A DNA stretch of 64,000 nucleotides from an uncultured Sphingorhabdus sp. GTDB taxonomy: Bacteria; Pseudomonadota; Alphaproteobacteria; Sphingomonadales; Sphingomonadaceae. Location of the stretch: NCBI GenBank assembly GCA_937873665.1, contig CALMYW010000460.1:62001-126000 (forward strand). The letters are read 5' to 3'. Every line of letters starts with the position of its first letter. Position 1 is the stretch's first letter. Positions 42,396 to 52,025 of this stretch are shown here, in pieces. Both the position numbers and the translations under genes were made by a program. Below the pieces are notes generated by a model. It made no database searches. It was not told where the DNA came from and saw only the letters and a list, made by a program, of their open reading frames with translations.

Positions 42396-43841
42396 ATGAG
42401 CCAGCATAGCGAAACCCTTTTGCTGTTCGGCGCGACTGGCGATCTGTCGCGGCGGATGCTGCTGCCTTCGCTATATGCACTGCATTCGGACGAATTAATT
42501 GCGCCGAATTTGCGAATCTTCGGTACTGCCCGCAGCGAGCATGATGACGAAAGTTTCCGCGCCTTCGCCAGAGAAGCTTTGTGCGAATTCTTGCCAGATG
42601 ATCGCAAGGATGAGGGCAAGATCGACGCCTTCCTCACGCGGCTGCATTATCAGGCGCTCGACGCGTCCAAGCCTGAGGGCTTTGCTGCCCTCGCCGAAAA
42701 GATTGATGACATTTCGGGTGGACTTTCGATCTTCCTGTCTACTGCGCCCTTCTTGTTTGAACCCACCATCAAAGGGCTGCATGCGGCGGGACTGGCCGGG
42801 GACAATGTGCGTATCGGCCTTGAAAAACCGCTTGGAAACGATCTCGCCTCAAGTCGTTCGATCAACGATGCCGTCAACGCGGTATTCCCCGAAAGCCGCA
42901 CCTTCCGCATCGACCATTATCTCGGCAAGGAAACCGTACAGAACCTGATGGCGCTGCGCTTTGGCAACATGCTGTTCGAGCCGTTGTGGAATGCCAATGC
43001 TATTGAGCATGTGCAGATCACCGTCAGTGAGACGGTAGGGCTTGAAGGGCGTGCTGGCTTTTACGACGATACCGGTGCGCTGCGCGACATGGTGCAAAAC
43101 CATATGCTGCAACTGGTGGCGCTGACCGCGATGGAGCCACCTGCAAATCTCGACTCAACCGCAATTCGTGACGAAAAAGTCAAAGTGCTGCGCGCCTTGC
43201 GTGCGGTTCAGGAAGGCGATGTCGTCACAGGCCAATATGGTGACGGTGCCGTCAAGGGCGCGCCTGTGACCAGTTATGACAGCGACCTGGGCAAGCCTTC
43301 GGACACCGAAACCTTTGTCGCGATCAAGGCCTATGTTGACAATTGGCGCTGGCAGGGTGTGCCATTCTATCTGCGCACCGGCAAACGCCTCGCCGAACGG
43401 CGCAGCGAGATCGTGATCCAGTTCAAGCCGGTGCCGCATAATATCTTCAAGGATCGCGGTGGTCGGCTGGAGGCGAACGCGCTGATCATCCGCTTGCAGC
43501 CCGAAGAATATGTCCGCCTGCTGGTGATGGCGAAGGAGCCGGGGCTTGATCGTGGCGGAGTAACGCTGCGCGAAGTGCCGCTCGACCTGTCATTGACCAC
43601 CGCCTTTGCCGGATCGCGCCGCCGCATTGCTTATGAACGGCTTCTGCTTGACCTGATCGAGGGCGACCAGACGCTCTTTGTGCGTCGCGACGAGGTGGAG
43701 GCGCAATGGACCTGGGTCGATGCTATTCGGAAGCTTTGGGCCGATACTGGCCTCAAGCCCAAAAATTACGGCGCAGGAGGATGGGGCCCTAATGCAGCAA
43801 TTGCGCTAGTCGAGCGCGATGGAGTGAGCTGGCATGAATAA
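42396..43841 (+). CDS. zwf: glucose-6-phosphate dehydrogenase
   Basis: Oxidises glucose 6-phosphate to 6-phosphogluconolactone with NAD(P). It has 481 residues from ATG 42396, which follows GGGAGAAGGA. The N-terminal [11 protein letters not shown] cofactor loop and the substrate motif [13 protein letters not shown] are present. It is the first gene of the Entner-Doudoroff operon zwf-edd-glk-eda-pgl, and its stop lies eight bases inside edd. The region 42287-42395 holds the promoter; I see no HexR-type palindrome. Confidence 0.95.
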   Translation: MSQHSETLLLFGATGDLSRRMLLPSLYALHSDELIAPNLRIFGTARSEHDDESFRAFAREALCEFLPDDRKDEGKIDAFLTRLHYQALDASKPEGFAALAEKIDDISGGLSIFLSTAPFLFEPTIKGLHAAGLAGDNVRIGLEKPLGNDLASSRSINDAVNAVFPESRTFRIDHYLGKETVQNLMALRFGNMLFEPLWNANAIEHVQITVSETVGLEGRAGFYDDTGALRDMVQNHMLQLVALTAMEPPANLDSTAIRDEKVKVLRALRAVQEGDVVTGQYGDGAVKGAPVTSYDSDLGKPSDTETFVAIKAYVDNWRWQGVPFYLRTGKRLAERRSEIVIQFKPVPHNIFKDRGGRLEANALIIRLQPEEYVRLLVMAKEPGLDRGGVTLREVPLDLSLTTAFAGSRRRIAYERLLLDLIEGDQTLFVRRDEVEAQWTWVDAIRKLWADTGLKPKNYGAGGWGPNAAIALVERDGVSWHE

Positions 43842-45657
43842 GCTCCATCCGGTCGTCGAAGCCGTTACCAACCGCATCATCGAAAGGTCGAAACCGGGGC
43901 GCACCGCTTATCTCGACCTCATCGCCCGTGCGCGCGACGCAGGCGTGAACCGGCCGACATTGTCGTGCGGGAATCTGGCGCATGGTTTCGCGGCTAGCGG
44001 TGATGACAAAGCCGCGATCCGTGGCGGCAAGACGATGAATATCGGCATCATCACCGCCTATAATGACATGTTGTCGGCGCATCAGCCCTATGGTCGCTAC
44101 CCCGAACAGATCAAATTGTGGGCGCGCGAAAAGGGCGCGACTGCACAAGTCGCAGGCGGCGTTCCGGCGATGTGCGACGGGGTGACGCAGGGCCAACTGT
44201 CGATGGAATTGTCGCTGTTCAGCCGTGACAATATCGCCATGGGTGCAGCCATCGGTCTCAGCCACGGGATGTTCGAAGGCGCGCTGTTGCTGGGGCTGTG
44301 CGACAAGATTGTCCCCGGCCTGCTGATCGGTGCGCTACGTTTCGGCCATCTGCCGATGATCCTGATTCCAGCAGGACCGATGCCGTCTGGCCTTGCCAAC
44401 AAGGAAAAACAGCGCGTTCGTCAGTTGTTTGCGGAAGGCAAGGTCGGGCGTGAAGAACTGCTCGAAGCCGAAGCCGCATCCTATCATGGCGCGGGCACCT
44501 GCACCTTTTATGGCACCGCCAATTCGAACCAGATGATGATGGAGATGATGGGGCTCCACATGCCCGGCTCCAGCTTCTGCAATCCCGGCACCAAGCTGCG
44601 GCAGGAACTGACCCGTGCGGCCACACACCGAATTACCGAGATTGGGTGGGAAGGCGATGACTATCGTCCATTCGGTCAATGCGTCGACGAGAAAGCGATC
44701 GTCAACGCCATCGTTGGACTGCTGGCAACCGGCGGATCGACCAACCATGTGCTGCATCTCCCCGCGATAGCGCGGGCGGCTGGCATAATTGTCGACTGGC
44801 AGGATATGGACGAGCTGTCGTCGGTCGTACCTTTGATTGCGCGCGTTTATCCCAATGGCGCGGGCGATGTGAACTATTTCGCGGCCGCTGGCGGCATGCC
44901 CTTTGTGATCCGCGAACTGGTCGAGGCCGGTCTTGCGCATGATGACATCATGACCGTCTATGGTGACGGGTTGTCGGCAGGTGCGCAGGAACCGCGCATG
45001 GATGGAGAAACGCTGGTCTGGGATGCGGCACCCGCGCAGTCCGGTGACGACAGCATCTTGCGCGGTGTGTCCGATCCATTCCGGGCCGATGGCGGCATGC
45101 GTCTTGTGAAAGGCAATCTCGGGCGCGGCACTTTCAAGACCAGCGCGGTCGATGAAGCGCGCTGGACGATTGAGGCACCGGCGCGGGTATTCAGTGACCA
45201 GAATGAAGTCCTTACCGCATTCAAGGCTGGCGAGCTCGATCGCGATGTCGTCGTTGTCGTTCGCTTCCAGGGGCCGGCGGCCAATGGCATGCCCGAGCTG
45301 CACAAGCTGACACCCGCACTCGGCGTGCTGCAAGACAAGGGTTTCAAGGTCGCGCTTGTTACCGATGGTCGCATGTCGGGCGCATCGGGCAAGGTGCCTG
45401 CCGCGATCCATATCAGCCCCGAGGCATCGAAGGGCGGTCCGCTGGCAAAACTGCGCGATGGCGATGTCGTCCGCCTTTGTGCCAATCGGGGCAGCCTTGA
45501 GGCGTTGGTCGACAAAGACGAATGGGAGGCCCGCGAACCCGCCAAGCAGCCACCTGCCGAACCGGGCGTGGGCCGCGAACTTTTTGCCATTATGCGCCAT
45601 TTTGCCGATGAGGCCGAAAAGGGCGGATCGGCGATGCTGGCGGAGGCGGGACTATGA
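43834..45657 (+). CDS. edd: phosphogluconate dehydratase
   Basis: Dehydrates 6-phosphogluconate to 2-keto-3-deoxy-6-phosphogluconate. A 607-residue IlvD/Edd-family 4Fe-4S enzyme with cysteines in [14 protein letters not shown] and in [20 protein letters not shown]. The C-terminal [20 protein letters not shown] is typical of Edd. It overlaps zwf by eight bases and glk by four. With eda it defines the Entner-Doudoroff route, the normal glycolytic path of sphingomonads. Confidence 0.96.
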   Translation: MNKLHPVVEAVTNRIIERSKPGRTAYLDLIARARDAGVNRPTLSCGNLAHGFAASGDDKAAIRGGKTMNIGIITAYNDMLSAHQPYGRYPEQIKLWAREKGATAQVAGGVPAMCDGVTQGQLSMELSLFSRDNIAMGAAIGLSHGMFEGALLLGLCDKIVPGLLIGALRFGHLPMILIPAGPMPSGLANKEKQRVRQLFAEGKVGREELLEAEAASYHGAGTCTFYGTANSNQMMMEMMGLHMPGSSFCNPGTKLRQELTRAATHRITEIGWEGDDYRPFGQCVDEKAIVNAIVGLLATGGSTNHVLHLPAIARAAGIIVDWQDMDELSSVVPLIARVYPNGAGDVNYFAAAGGMPFVIRELVEAGLAHDDIMTVYGDGLSAGAQEPRMDGETLVWDAAPAQSGDDSILRGVSDPFRADGGMRLVKGNLGRGTFKTSAVDEARWTIEAPARVFSDQNEVLTAFKAGELDRDVVVVVRFQGPAANGMPELHKLTPALGVLQDKGFKVALVTDGRMSGASGKVPAAIHISPEASKGGPLAKLRDGDVVRLCANRGSLEALVDKDEWEAREPAKQPPAEPGVGRELFAIMRHFADEAEKGGSAMLAEAGL

Positions 45658-46625
45658 CCCGGTTGGTCACCGTCGACATTGGCGGCACGCATGCCCGCTT
45701 CGCGCTCGCCGAGGTAGCAGAGGGCAGGGTGGTCTCGCTCGGTGAGCCCGTCACCATGAAAACCGCCGAACATGCGTCGTTCCAGACGGCGTGGGAAGCG
45801 TTTGACGAGATGATCGACGAACCGATCCCGCAGGCTGTTGCCATCGCAATCGCTGGCCCGATCAACGCCGAGGTGATCAAATTCACCAACAATCCGTGGA
45901 TCATCCGCCCCGCGCTGATCAAGGAAAAGCTTAAGGTTGACGCCTATACACTGGTCAATGATTTCGAGGCGGTCGGCCACGCCGTGGCACAGGCCGATGC
46001 CGGTCACTTCGTGCATCTTTGCGGCCCCGACCAGCCTTTGGGCGCTACTGGGACTTTGTCGATCATCGGCCCCGGAACCGGACTCGGCGTCGCGCATGTA
46101 TTGCGTACAGGCATTGCCTATCATGTGCAGGCGACCGAAGGCGGGCATATCGATTTCGCTCCGCTCGACAGCATCGAAGATGCCATCCTCGCAAAGCTCC
46201 GCAAACGCTACCGCCGCGTTTCGGTTGAGCGGGTGGTGTCGGGCCCCGGCCTTGTCGAAATCTATGAGACGCTGGCGAGTATCGAAGGCAGGGCGATCCA
46301 GCAACTCGACGACAAGGAATTGTGGACGCTCGGCACGTCGGGCGAAGACAGCCTTGCGGCGGCCGCCGTCGATCGCTTCTGCCTCTCGCTGGGCAGCGTT
46401 GCTGGTGATATAGCGTTGGCGCAGGGCGGCTTTGCTGGGGTTGTGATTGCAGGTGGGCTTGGCCTGCGTATCAAGGACACATTGCTGCGTTCGGGCTTTG
46501 CAGAGCGTTTTCGCGCAAAGGGACGCTTCGAAGGATTGATGGCAGGCCTGCCGGTCAAATTGATCACCCATCCCCAGCCCGGCCTGTTCGGGGCAGCGGC
46601 GGCCTTTGCCCGCCAGCATGGATAA
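45654..46625 (+). CDS. glk: glucokinase
   Basis: ATP-dependent phosphorylation of glucose to glucose 6-phosphate, entry to the pathway encoded around it. 323 residues, with phosphate loop [17 protein letters not shown] (about 4-20) and the second loop [16 protein letters not shown]. It belongs to the bacterial glucokinase family, not ROK, since the ROK zinc motif is missing. It is coupled to edd by ATGA, and eda follows after nine bases. Confidence 0.94.
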   Translation: MTRLVTVDIGGTHARFALAEVAEGRVVSLGEPVTMKTAEHASFQTAWEAFDEMIDEPIPQAVAIAIAGPINAEVIKFTNNPWIIRPALIKEKLKVDAYTLVNDFEAVGHAVAQADAGHFVHLCGPDQPLGATGTLSIIGPGTGLGVAHVLRTGIAYHVQATEGGHIDFAPLDSIEDAILAKLRKRYRRVSVERVVSGPGLVEIYETLASIEGRAIQQLDDKELWTLGTSGEDSLAAAAVDRFCLSLGSVAGDIALAQGGFAGVVIAGGLGLRIKDTLLRSGFAERFRAKGRFEGLMAGLPVKLITHPQPGLFGAAAAFARQHG

Positions 46626-46634
46626 GGACACCCA

Positions 46635-47249
46635 ATGAAACCTATCGAAGCCATCATGCGCACCGCGCCGGTGATCCCTGTATTGGTGATCGAGGATGTG
46701 GCCCATGCCAAGCCGATTGCCGAGGCGTTGGTGGCGGGTGGCCTGCGCGTCCTTGAAGTGACGCTACGAACCGAAGCGGGTCTTGACGCTATCCGTGAGA
46801 TGAAGAAAGTTCCCGGTGCTATTGTCGGCGCCGGTACTGTTGTTGACGTCGCAGGGCTCGAAAGCGCCATTGCAGCGGGAAGCGAATTCATCGTTTCCCC
46901 AGGCCTTACAGAAAAGCTGGGTGCTGCCGCCGTCGCGAAGGGCATTCCATTCCTTCCCGGCGTCGCCAATGCAGGCGATATTATGCGCGGCTTCGACCTT
47001 GGCCTGACGCATTTCAAATTCTTCCCTGCCGAAGCGAATGGCGGCCTGCCTGCGCTCAAATCGCTGATCGGGCCGTTCGGGCAGTGCAAATTCTGCCCCA
47101 CAGGCGGCATCCGGCAAGACACTGCGGCCGACTGGCTCGCGGTTCCAGAGATTTTATGTGTTGGCGGCAGCTGGCTTGTTGCTAAAGGAGCCCCCGATGT
47201 CGCAGCGATAGAGGCTGCGGCGCGCGCAGCCGCTGCGCTGGCGCGCTAA
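46635..47249 (+). CDS. eda: KDPG aldolase
   Basis: Splits 2-keto-3-deoxy-6-phosphogluconate into pyruvate and glyceraldehyde 3-phosphate. 204 residues in a TIM barrel. The Schiff-base lysine is in [14 protein letters not shown], the Glu in [10 protein letters not shown], and the phosphate site GGSWLV is near the C-terminus. CPTGGIRQD matches the conserved PTGG. It lies between glk and pgl on one transcript. Confidence 0.96.
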   Translation: MKPIEAIMRTAPVIPVLVIEDVAHAKPIAEALVAGGLRVLEVTLRTEAGLDAIREMKKVPGAIVGAGTVVDVAGLESAIAAGSEFIVSPGLTEKLGAAAVAKGIPFLPGVANAGDIMRGFDLGLTHFKFFPAEANGGLPALKSLIGPFGQCKFCPTGGIRQDTAADWLAVPEILCVGGSWLVAKGAPDVAAIEAAARAAAALAR

Positions 47250-47266
47250 GCCAAAGGAAAAGGTAC

Positions 47267-47974
47267 ATGGCCGAAGAAATCGAGTGGTGGGAATTTGATT
47301 CGGCAGAAGAATTCATCGACGGTGTCGTTGGCGACGTAACCTTCATCATCGAAAGCGCACTTGATGCGCGCGGGCAGGCGCTGGTTGCCTTTCCCGGCGG
47401 CAATACGCCCAAGCCCATTCTCGAAAAGCTTGCCGAAGCGCCGCTGCGCTGGAAGGGTGTAACGATCATCCCGACCGACGAACGACTGGTGCCGGTCAGC
47501 GATCCACTTTCGAATGTCGCGATGCTGGCAAAGATTTTCTTGCCCAAGGGCGCGCGTGTATTGCCGCTGAACAGCGAAGCCGCCGACTACAAACTTGCCG
47601 GCGGTGCTGCCAATGCGCGCCTGTCTGACCTGCATTGGCCGCCAGATCTGGTCTGGCTCGGCATGGGCGGAGACGGGCATACCGCATCAATTTTCCCGGG
47701 CCCCGATTTTGAAGAGGCGATGAACCCGGCCAAGGGCGTTCGTGCTATAGGCGTGCGTCCCGATCCGTTACCTCCCGAGGCACCTGTTGATCGCGTCACG
47801 CTGACGGTTCCAGCGATTGTTGAGGCGCGCACAACGATGTTGGTCATCAATGGTGCTGAAAAGCAGCAGGTGCTGGAGCAGGCGATAGAAGATGGCAAGA
47901 AATCAGCTTATCCGGTCGGGCGTTTAATCGACGCACTGACTGTGCCAGTCGATATATATTGCCTAAACGGTTGA
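47267..47974 (+). CDS. pgl: 6-phosphogluconolactonase
   Basis: Hydrolyses 6-phosphogluconolactone to 6-phosphogluconate, between zwf and edd in the pathway. 235 residues of the NagB/DevB fold, with VAFPGGNTPKPILEKL, IIPTDERLVPVSDPLSN and LVWLGMGGDGHTASIFPG. It is the last gene of the operon. Its stop is four bases from the convergent PilZ gene, so transcripts from both strands probably overlap. Confidence 0.94.
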   Translation: MAEEIEWWEFDSAEEFIDGVVGDVTFIIESALDARGQALVAFPGGNTPKPILEKLAEAPLRWKGVTIIPTDERLVPVSDPLSNVAMLAKIFLPKGARVLPLNSEAADYKLAGGAANARLSDLHWPPDLVWLGMGGDGHTASIFPGPDFEEAMNPAKGVRAIGVRPDPLPPEAPVDRVTLTVPAIVEARTTMLVINGAEKQQVLEQAIEDGKKSAYPVGRLIDALTVPVDIYCLNG

Positions 47975-47978
47975 GGCG

Positions 47979-48386
47979 TCAAATTCTGCGCAGAGGGGCC
48001 TTGGGCGCGAGCGCCTGATTGTTCAACTTTCGCAGATAATGCGGGATGTTGTCGTCGTTGCTGTTGCCGCCGATTTGCTGCCGCGCCGCTTTCGGGTCGA
48101 TCGGATAATCGAAAGCTATGCCGCAGCGTGATTCGGCGACCCACGCGACTTTCCCGGTCACCCAACCCAAATTCTTCAGATTAACTTCTACGGCCTCGCC
48201 GCGAATCGCCTGCACCGGCGCCTCTGCCATCAAGCCACCCGAAGACACATTCCTCACGCGCACCTCGCCCTGTGTTCCGCTCGACGGGAAACGCAAAACT
48301 GCCTTCATAAACAAGCTATTACGGTCTTGTGTCCGCGACTTGTCAGTGGCGTTTTCAGTTTCCATGGGATCAACCGGTTTGTTCAT
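47979..48386 (-). CDS. PilZ-domain protein
   Basis: A 135-residue protein with a PilZ-like domain: RNSLFMKAVLRFP, then VRVRNVSSGGLMAEAPV (N-x-S-x-x-G) and CGIAFDYPID. The usual RxxxR opening is not clean, so cyclic-di-GMP binding is uncertain. The C-terminal 35 residues are polar (ARQQIGGNSNDDNIPHYLRK). It is the second PilZ protein in the window beside the PAS-GGDEF-EAL-PilZ protein, and it lies next to Flp pilin genes. A role in motility or pilus control is possible but not shown. Confidence 0.78.
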   Translation of the reverse strand: MNKPVDPMETENATDKSRTQDRNSLFMKAVLRFPSSGTQGEVRVRNVSSGGLMAEAPVQAIRGEAVEVNLKNLGWVTGKVAWVAESRCGIAFDYPIDPKAARQQIGGNSNDDNIPHYLRKLNNQALAPKAPLRRI

Positions 48387-48436
48387 GGCGCCTTTTCGGG
48401 TGCTATATTTGGTGACAGTAAAACTCTCGCTATCAA

Positions 48437-48453
48437 CAATTGGTCGCCAATTG
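48437..48453. promoter_or_regulatory. 17-nt perfect palindrome upstream of PilZ gene
   Basis: CAATTGG-TCG-CCAATTG lies 51 bases upstream of the PilZ ATG and before the pilin terminator. The symmetry suggests an operator. No second copy was noticed in the window. Confidence 0.35.
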
Positions 48454-48485
48454 GTTAATGCATCGTTCGGAAATTGAACGAAAAA

Positions 48486-48511
48486 GGGCGGAAACCAAAT
48501 GGTTCCCGCCC
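48486..48511 (-). terminator. rho-independent terminator of the Flp pilin gene
   Basis: On the minus strand, GGGCGGgAACC pairs with GGTTtCCGCCC around ATTT, followed by T5 (48481-48485). It is about 50 bases beyond the pilin stop. Confidence 0.8.
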
Positions 48512-48559
48512 CGTTTTCTTCAGACGTCTGATCCGGTCGGATCAGGCGAACCTGACGGA

Positions 48560-48724
48560 TTAGCCGTCGAGTTCGTTGTTCACGTCGTTGAAGGTGTTCG
48601 ACAGGTTGTCGCCGAGGCTCGACATCGCAGCAATTGCAGCGACAGCGATCAGAGCGGCAATCAGGCCGTATTCGATGGCGGTTGCGCCTTCTTCATTCTT
48701 GAAAAGTTTTTTGATCATTTTCAT
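48560..48724 (-). CDS. flp: Flp-family type IVb pilin
   Basis: A 54-residue pilin precursor. A basic leader MKMIKKLFKNEEG is followed by the conserved GATAIEYGLIAALIAVAAI; prepilin peptidase cleaves after the Gly of NEEG. The hydrophobic helix builds the fibre core and the tail has Asn/Asp (NNELDG). ATG 48724 is preferred, as it follows AGGAGACCTGAG; longer frames exist. Flp pilins are exported by the Tad system. The Tad ATPase gene cpaF lies 4 kb away but no other tad genes are in the window. Confidence 0.93.
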   Translation of the reverse strand: MKMIKKLFKNEEGATAIEYGLIAALIAVAAIAAMSSLGDNLSNTFNDVNNELDG

Positions 48725-48826
48725 CTCAGGTCTCCTGTTCAACTATTCACCCTGGCAGCCAGATAAAATTCCAACTGTCACTGAACTGATAAAACAGACT
48801 CTCCTACCAAATCGTTAACCTGGCGA

Positions 48827-49003
48827 TTAATCGCTGGCGTCGGTAATGTCGTTCGAAACGCCATTCCACATATTGGTAGTGGAGTCTGCGACATTGCTGA
48901 GCGAAGCCATGATGGCTATCACCAGCAATGACAGTATCAGTCCATATTCCACTGCCGTCGCGCCCATTTGGCAACTTGCGATGCCTCGAAATAGCTTCAA
49001 CAT
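48827..49003 (-). CDS. second Flp-family type IVb pilin
   Basis: A 58-residue protein immediately upstream of the first pilin on the same strand. Leader MLKLFRGIASCQMGATAVEY, then the hydrophobic helix GLILSLLVIAIMASLSNVAD and a tail ending ITDASD. The usual Gly-Ala-Thr-Ala-x-Glu-Tyr-Gly signature is complete, so it is a genuine pilin though diverged from the first (I would expect a minor or alternative pilin). It is short and hidden behind longer antisense frames that belong to mutT's upstream region. Confidence 0.85.
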   Translation of the reverse strand: MLKLFRGIASCQMGATAVEYGLILSLLVIAIMASLSNVADSTTNMWNGVSNDITDASD

Positions 49004-49085
49004 GATTTGGTCCTGTCATGTCATGGTTACGACGCTCGCGTTTTTCCACAGAGGCGTTAACAAAAACTTTCCAACGGAAGAGAAG

Positions 49086-49502
49086 TTGAAAAAAAATCCG
49101 ACAATGTTGATTGTGGTTGCTGTCGCTTTGCTCCGTCCTGATGGGCGAATTCTGCTGCAAAAACGGCCGGAAGGCCGCGATATGGCTGGTCTTTGGGAAT
49201 TTCCGGGCGGCAAGCTGGAAGAGGGCGAGCAGGCGGAGGCGGCGCTGGCCAGAGAGCTGGCGGAGGAGCTCGACATTCATGTTGAACCGCAAAATTTGCT
49301 GCCTGCCTGCTTTGCGAGTGCCGCGATCGGAAGCAAGGATCTGCTGCTATTGCTCTACACTTGCCGCATTTGGGAAAAACTTCCCCGATCTGTTGAAGGG
49401 CAGGAATTGGGCTGGTTCACTCTATCCCAGATGGAGGATTTGGAAATGCCGCCGGCGGATATACCCTTGCTCGGGCTGTTACAGCGGATTTTAAGGCCGT
49501 AA
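49086..49502 (+). CDS. mutT: MutT-family NUDIX hydrolase
   Basis: Hydrolyses 8-oxo-dGTP to keep oxidised guanine out of DNA. The NUDIX box GGKLEEGE...RELAEELDI (G-x5-E-x7-REU-x-EE) is complete and the opening LIVVAVALLRPDGRILLQKR is typical. The start is probably TTG 49086 (reading MKKNPTMLIVVAV) after GGAAGAGAAG; ATG 49104 is the alternative. Longer upstream frames run antisense through the pilin and are not real. Its last 12 bases overlap the convergent methyltransferase gene. Confidence 0.88.
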   Translation: MKKNPTMLIVVAVALLRPDGRILLQKRPEGRDMAGLWEFPGGKLEEGEQAEAALARELAEELDIHVEPQNLLPACFASAAIGSKDLLLLLYTCRIWEKLPRSVEGQELGWFTLSQMEDLEMPPADIPLLGLLQRILRP

Positions 49503-50327
49503 ATTCTTATCCGATTTGTCAAAGATTGCTGCGAGCGAGACCTGGCCACTGCCGCGGGCTGCAGGCTTGGGTTGATCCGGCGAGGGAGCCCAGCCGCTGA
49601 GGTGCAGAAACTCGAAACGTTCTGGAACCTTTCCGTCAGCATTCTGCAACGAAGACCACGCCGCATCCAGTCGCTCTGCATAAGCCCGCCCCAGAAAAGG
49701 TCTCGGACCTGCAAGGCTGTTACCGATCCCGGCGTCGCGAAGGTCGGCAATCAAAGTTCGCCAATCACGATAAAACACTTCGGTTTCAAGCTTATCCGCA
49801 ACCTGCATGGTAAAGCCGGCGCGCGCGAGCAGGTCGGCCGCAGTGCGCAGCTCGATCTGCGGGTGAACATGGGCAGTGGCCCGGTTGCCGTCGGCCAGCA
49901 TCATCGCTCTTTTCAGACTTGCGAGTGTACCTGCCCCGAACAGCACGCCGAGAAACAAACCGTCCGGTCGTAATGCCCTGCGTATTTGGACCATTGCGCC
50001 GGGCAGGTCGTTGATGCTGTCGAGCGTGCCTGCCGATATTATGAGGTCGAAACTGCCTGGATCAACCCCGAGCCGATCTTCCTCGGTAAAAGGCAGCGAG
50101 ACCGATTCGACGGCCTTTCCGCTCAAAATGGACCCAGATTGCTCGGCAAGTGGACCCAATATCAGCGCCCTTTCGAACTGACGCGTGGTGCAGTTGAGCC
50201 GATCGTTCAAGTCATCGGCCAGAACCTCCCAAAGAAAATGTCCGGCTCCCTTTCGATGTGCGCCACGTTGACGCATGGCGAGGCGGCGGCGGCGGTCAAA
50301 AATTTCCGGAGGTGTGGCAGGGCTCAT
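49491..50327 (-). CDS. SAM-dependent methyltransferase-like protein
   Basis: A 278-residue protein of the BioC/NDUFAF5-like group. It opens SPATPPEIFDRRRRLAMRQR, seen in mitochondrial and alphaproteobacterial NDUFAF5 homologues. SFDLIISAGTLDSINDLPGA and IRRALRPDGLFLGVLFG are the later methyltransferase motifs. The glycine-rich motif I after the first strand (RALILGPLAEQSGSIL) is weak, so it may be a non-methylating variant. ATG 50327 is used; longer frames run antisense through comF. In mitochondria this family assists complex I assembly. Confidence 0.8.
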   Translation of the reverse strand: MSPATPPEIFDRRRRLAMRQRGAHRKGAGHFLWEVLADDLNDRLNCTTRQFERALILGPLAEQSGSILSGKAVESVSLPFTEEDRLGVDPGSFDLIISAGTLDSINDLPGAMVQIRRALRPDGLFLGVLFGAGTLASLKRAMMLADGNRATAHVHPQIELRTAADLLARAGFTMQVADKLETEVFYRDWRTLIADLRDAGIGNSLAGPRPFLGRAYAERLDAAWSSLQNADGKVPERFEFLHLSGWAPSPDQPKPAARGSGQVSLAAIFDKSDKNLRP

Positions 50328-50370
50328 CTCACGCCTTGTGCCCTGCGCAATTATAGCCGACAAGTGGGAT

Positions 50371-51123
50371 ATGCAGGCTTTGACGCTTCCTCTGAAGACG
50401 ATTGTCGATTTCGCTCTGCCGCCGCGTTGCCCAGCATGCGGCATCTTAACGACCGATGCGCACCAATTTTGCCTGCAATGCTGGCAACAGCTCAACTTCC
50501 TATCCCAACCCGCCTGCGCAACATGTGATTTGCCCCTGCCATTTGCCGGAGAAGAAGCGGTGCAATGCGCCGCGTGTATGGCGCAAATGCCGCGTCATTC
50601 GGGCATCAAGGCGGCTGTGGCCTATGGCGATATTTCGCGCGAGATCGCGCTGAAGCTGAAACATGGCGGTAAGATAGGTCTTGCGCGGCTGATTGCGGGC
50701 CAGTTGCGCCGCTATACCGCAGATCTGCCCGATGACGCGATATTGGTGCCAGTGCCCTTGCATTGGACACGCCTCTGGCGACGACGCTATAACCAGTCCG
50801 CGCTGATTGCCCAGGAATTGTCGCGCTTATCCAGCCTCGAACACTGCCCCGATGCGTTACGGCGAACGCGGCGTACGCAGGCGCTTGGCGGATTGTCCGC
50901 ACGTGAACGAGCGGCGATGGTCAAAGGTGCCTTTGCCATGCACGAGCGGCAAAAAGCGAAGATTGCCGGAAAGCCGGTGATACTGGTCGACGATGTCTAT
51001 ACGAGCGGTGCCACCACGGACGCTTGTGTCGCTACGCTGCTGAAGTCCGGCGCCGCAAGCGTTACGATTTTCTGCTGGGCCAGGGTGCTGCCCGAGGCGT
51101 TGGAAACCGGTGGTTCGGCCTAA
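50371..51123 (+). CDS. comF: ComF-family phosphoribosyltransferase-like protein
   Basis: A 250-residue protein. The N-terminal zinc-ribbon cysteines are PRCPACG, FCLQCW, CATC and CAAC (about 15-75). A phosphoribosyltransferase domain follows, with the PRPP loop VILVDDVYTSGATTDA near residue 213. ComF homologues take part in DNA uptake/transformation or nucleotide salvage. The gene is divergent from the methyltransferase by 43 bases. ATG 50371 places the zinc finger at the usual distance from the N-terminus. Confidence 0.9.
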   Translation: MQALTLPLKTIVDFALPPRCPACGILTTDAHQFCLQCWQQLNFLSQPACATCDLPLPFAGEEAVQCAACMAQMPRHSGIKAAVAYGDISREIALKLKHGGKIGLARLIAGQLRRYTADLPDDAILVPVPLHWTRLWRRRYNQSALIAQELSRLSSLEHCPDALRRTRRTQALGGLSARERAAMVKGAFAMHERQKAKIAGKPVILVDDVYTSGATTDACVATLLKSGAASVTIFCWARVLPEALETGGSA

Positions 51124-51166
51124 ACGCCTACTTGACTAGCAGCCCGGGCCCACCCACATAAAATTC

Positions 51167-51427
51167 ATGAGCGCTCATGTTGAAATCTTCACGAAATTTG
51201 CCTGCCCGTTTTGTTATCGGGCGAAGGCGCTGCTTGATGCCAAAGGGGTCGCTTATATTGAACGCGATGCCAGTGGCGGTCCGGCGCGCGAAGATATGCT
51301 TGCCCGTTCGAACGGACGGACAACGGTTCCGCAAATCTTCATCGACGGCCATCATGTCGGAGGCTGTGATGATCTGATGGCGCTCGACGCATCCGGCAAA
51401 CTTGACCCTATGCTGGCGGGGCATTGA
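51167..51427 (+). CDS. grxC: glutaredoxin 3
   Basis: An 86-residue dithiol glutaredoxin. Active site CPFC at residues 14-17, cis-proline TTVPQIFIDG and glutathione-site GGCDDL. It reduces protein disulfides with glutathione. It lies 43 bases after comF and shortly before the DUF1178 gene; comF-grxC-DUF1178 is probably one transcript. Confidence 0.95.
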   Translation: MSAHVEIFTKFACPFCYRAKALLDAKGVAYIERDASGGPAREDMLARSNGRTTVPQIFIDGHHVGGCDDLMALDASGKLDPMLAGH

Positions 51428-51431
51428 CGGC

Positions 51432-51914
51432 ATGATTGCCTATGATCTCGTTTGCAAGGCAGGCGAACATCGTTTTGAAGGCTGGTTCGGTTCTTCGTCC
51501 GACTTTGACGACCAAAAGTCGAAAGGGCTTTTGGCATGCCCCGTGTGCGGCGATGCGGAAGTAGGCAAGGCGGTTATGGCGCCCAATGTTGGCCGCAAGG
51601 GTAATCAACAGCCTAGCGTCCGGAAAAGCGACGACGGGGCTGAGGCTGTTGCGCTTGCCAATATGCCCGAAATGCCTCCAGAAATGGTCGAAATGATCGG
51701 TAAAGTCGCCGAAATGCAGGCCAGAATGCTGGAAAAATCGGATTGGGTCGGGGATCGTTTTGCCGATGAGGCACGGGCAATCCATTATGGCGACGCACCA
51801 GATCGCATCATACATGGAAACGCGACTATTGATGACGCCCGCGAGCTGCATGACGAGGGTATATCGGTCGCCCCCTTACCGTTGCCCTTCGTCCCGCCCG
51901 AAGCCAAAAATTGA
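51432..51914 (+). CDS. DUF1178 protein
   Basis: A 160-residue protein of the DUF1178 family, found mainly in alpha- and betaproteobacteria. It begins MIAYDLVCKAGEHRFEGWFG and contains a zinc-ribbon half LACPVCGDAEVGKAVMAPN. The C-terminal helix region DRFADEARAIHYGDAPDR matches the conserved tail. Function unknown; it often travels with grxC and comF, as here. ATG 51432 is chosen over an upstream frame that would overlap grxC. Confidence 0.9.
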   Translation: MIAYDLVCKAGEHRFEGWFGSSSDFDDQKSKGLLACPVCGDAEVGKAVMAPNVGRKGNQQPSVRKSDDGAEAVALANMPEMPPEMVEMIGKVAEMQARMLEKSDWVGDRFADEARAIHYGDAPDRIIHGNATIDDARELHDEGISVAPLPLPFVPPEAKN

Positions 51915-51948
51915 CGCTTCAAACGGGCGCGGCTAAGGCGAAGGCGGC

Positions 51949-52025
51949 GCACCCGTAGCTCAGCAGGATAGAGCATCAGATTCCTAATCTGGGGGCCACA
52001 GGTTCGAATCCTGTCGGGTGCACCA
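51949..52025 (+). tRNA. tRNA-Arg (anticodon CCT)
   Basis: A 77-nt cloverleaf. The acceptor stem GCACCCG pairs with CGGGTGC. The anticodon loop is TTCCTAA with anticodon CCT at 51983-51985, the T-arm is GGTTCGAATCC, the discriminator is A52022 and CCA is encoded at 52023-52025. It reads the rare AGG codon. The 3' end is duplicated 132 bases downstream, the pattern seen where integrating elements use a tRNA end as attachment site. Confidence 0.95.

Noticed and set aside
47923..47930. TTTAATCG half-site inside pgl
   Set aside because: Only one arm, inside a coding sequence; no symmetric partner.
48846..49103. Longer N-terminus for mutT reaching 48846
   Set aside because: It would run antisense through the second pilin and add residues foreign to MutT.
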